From Celerinatantimonas sp046054195 (GTDB lineage: Bacteria > Pseudomonadota > Gammaproteobacteria > Enterobacterales > Celerinatantimonadaceae), in NCBI RefSeq assembly GCF_046054195.1, contig NZ_JBEQCS010000022.1, positions 9,046 through 73,045 of the forward strand: a DNA stretch of 64,000 nt. Direction: 5' to 3'. Both the position numbers and the translations under genes were made by a program. Under the pieces are notes generated by a model. It ran no database searches and had not been told where the DNA came from. It worked only from the letters and a program-made list of their open reading frames with translations. This document shows, one piece after another, positions 63,410 through 64,000 of this stretch (the stretch's first letter is position 1; every line of letters begins with the position of its first letter).

Positions 63410-63939
63410 TCTGCTATCTCCCATAACAATGTAATGTTCATACTATTGGTTAACCAATTTTAAAAATGTTAATCAACTCATATAGATGAAAATATCTGAT
63501 AGATCTTATACAAAATGCATAGTTGAGCACACTTTATCCAATAAAAATGAACTAAGACAAAGAATTTGGTTAGCCAAAATAGTTATTTAATTCTAAATTC
63601 AGAACGAATTGATAAAATACAGAATAAATGGTCACCCAATTAAGAGGATCAAAATCTATTCGACAATATCCGCATGCAGGAATACTTAAATCATAAGAGA
63701 AGTTGCTCGAAGCTCTAACAAGCTAATCTTTAGGATAAAGAACTAAAATACGAAAGGCACTGCAGAACACAAAGACTAACAATCAATAAACAAGGAAAAT
63801 ACGGAACAATTCATCCGTCATGGATTCAAAGATAAAGATAGAGATAGAGGTAGAAAAAGGGATAGAGGGGGCAAATCGGTTAGCAAAAAAATCGGCAATC
63901 CAAAAGGGAACAGCGGGGGATATCCTAAATGACAGGCAT
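63410..63939. other. Gap between the sugar transporter and the rRNA operon
   Basis: 530 bp of AT-rich DNA with no credible gene. A purine-T stretch without any C, made of degenerate GATAGA-type units, lies at 63828-63871. On the minus strand it reads as a CT-rich tract downstream of the rRNA terminator. Confidence 0.45.
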
Positions 63940-63940
63940 A

Positions 63941-63966
63941 AAAAAACCCCGTCCATTCGGACAGGG
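63941..63966 (-). terminator. rRNA operon terminator
   Basis: On the minus strand CCCTGTCC-GAAT-GGACGGGG (one G-U pair) is followed by TTTTTT. It lies 11 bp after the 5S rRNA 3' end. Confidence 0.95.
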
Positions 63967-63977
63967 TCTGATTCGAA

Positions 63978-64000
63978 GCCTGGCAGTGACCTACTTTCAC
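63978..64000 (-). rRNA. rrf: 5S ribosomal RNA, 3' end (partial)
   Basis: The last 23 nt of 5S rRNA on the minus strand: GTGAAAGTAGGTCACTGCC-AGGC, the conserved 3' arm that pairs with the 5' TGCCTGGC. The rest of the rRNA operon is to the right of the window. Confidence 0.92.

Noticed and set aside
63818..64000. Minus-strand open frame starting at 64000
   Set aside because: It starts inside the 5S rRNA, runs through the terminator and then reads the low-complexity purine tract; it is not a gene.

Overview
The window reads as chromosomal DNA of a facultatively anaerobic, probably marine gammaproteobacterium with moderate-to-low GC. Many proteins resemble Vibrio or enterobacterial ones, one Fur site is an exact match to the vibrio Fur consensus, and the order prfC - yjjV - nupC - deo genes is the one I know from vibrios and enterics. 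A CowN homologue next to a CooA-like CO sensor points to a nitrogen fixer. A Celerinatantimonas-like diazotroph would fit, but that is inference, and no nif gene lies in the window.

Layout. 1-3417: nucleoside catabolism operon add-deoA-deoB (deoB cut by the window edge). 3547-4500: transaldolase. 4501-9551: a looser, accessory-looking stretch with a transposase-like zinc-ribbon protein, a divergent alpha/beta hydrolase and CGNR-regulator pair, and long non-coding gaps. 9599-15156: nupC, yjjV with a 57-residue upstream gene, prfC, ybdL. 15312-25723: lipocalin, an RpiB-like isomerase and a complete five-step histidine utilisation regulon (hutH-hutC, hutU-hutI-hutG, hutF) with three matching operator sites; psiE and a frameshifted isochorismatase-type gene sit inside it. 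25816-35861: TSUP permease, the oxidative pentose phosphate operon zwf-pgl-gnd, a soluble PAS-PAS chemoreceptor, an HMA-like small protein, mdtD, gabD. 35911-43003: M42 peptidase, a Fur-boxed FecBCD-type importer, a membrane-anchored thioredoxin-like protein, holD-rimI, tRNA-Trp, ybaN, tRNA-Thr and an Hha-like gene. 43343-53390: TerB-like protein, YvcK-like protein, a Kef K+ efflux system with its flavoprotein, a second iron importer (fhuCDB) and an MFS exporter. 53567-61087: miaE, an arylsulfotransferase, dld, anmK-murQ, and cooA-cowN. 61169-64000: an esterase with a GPH sugar transporter, then the 3' end and terminator of an rRNA operon (5S end, minus strand).

The genes cooperate in recognisable modules: nucleosides enter through NupC and are broken down by Add, DeoA and DeoB to pentose phosphates that Tal can use; Zwf-Pgl-Gnd supply NADPH and pentose phosphates; histidine is degraded to glutamate and formate under HutC; two Fur-type importers handle ferric siderophores; AnmK-MurQ recycle anhydro-MurNAc.

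The most interesting locus is cooA-cowN. A perfect TGTCA-N6-TGACA palindrome overlaps the cooA stop codon, and a TAGGAT hexamer lies exactly where a class II activator site would place the -10 of cowN. Other points of note are a TatD-family gene with no standard start codon for its metal-binding N-terminus, a 2-bp frameshift in a GT run that breaks an isochorismatase-like gene, and a perfect 8-bp inverted repeat between the hydrolase and its CGNR regulator.
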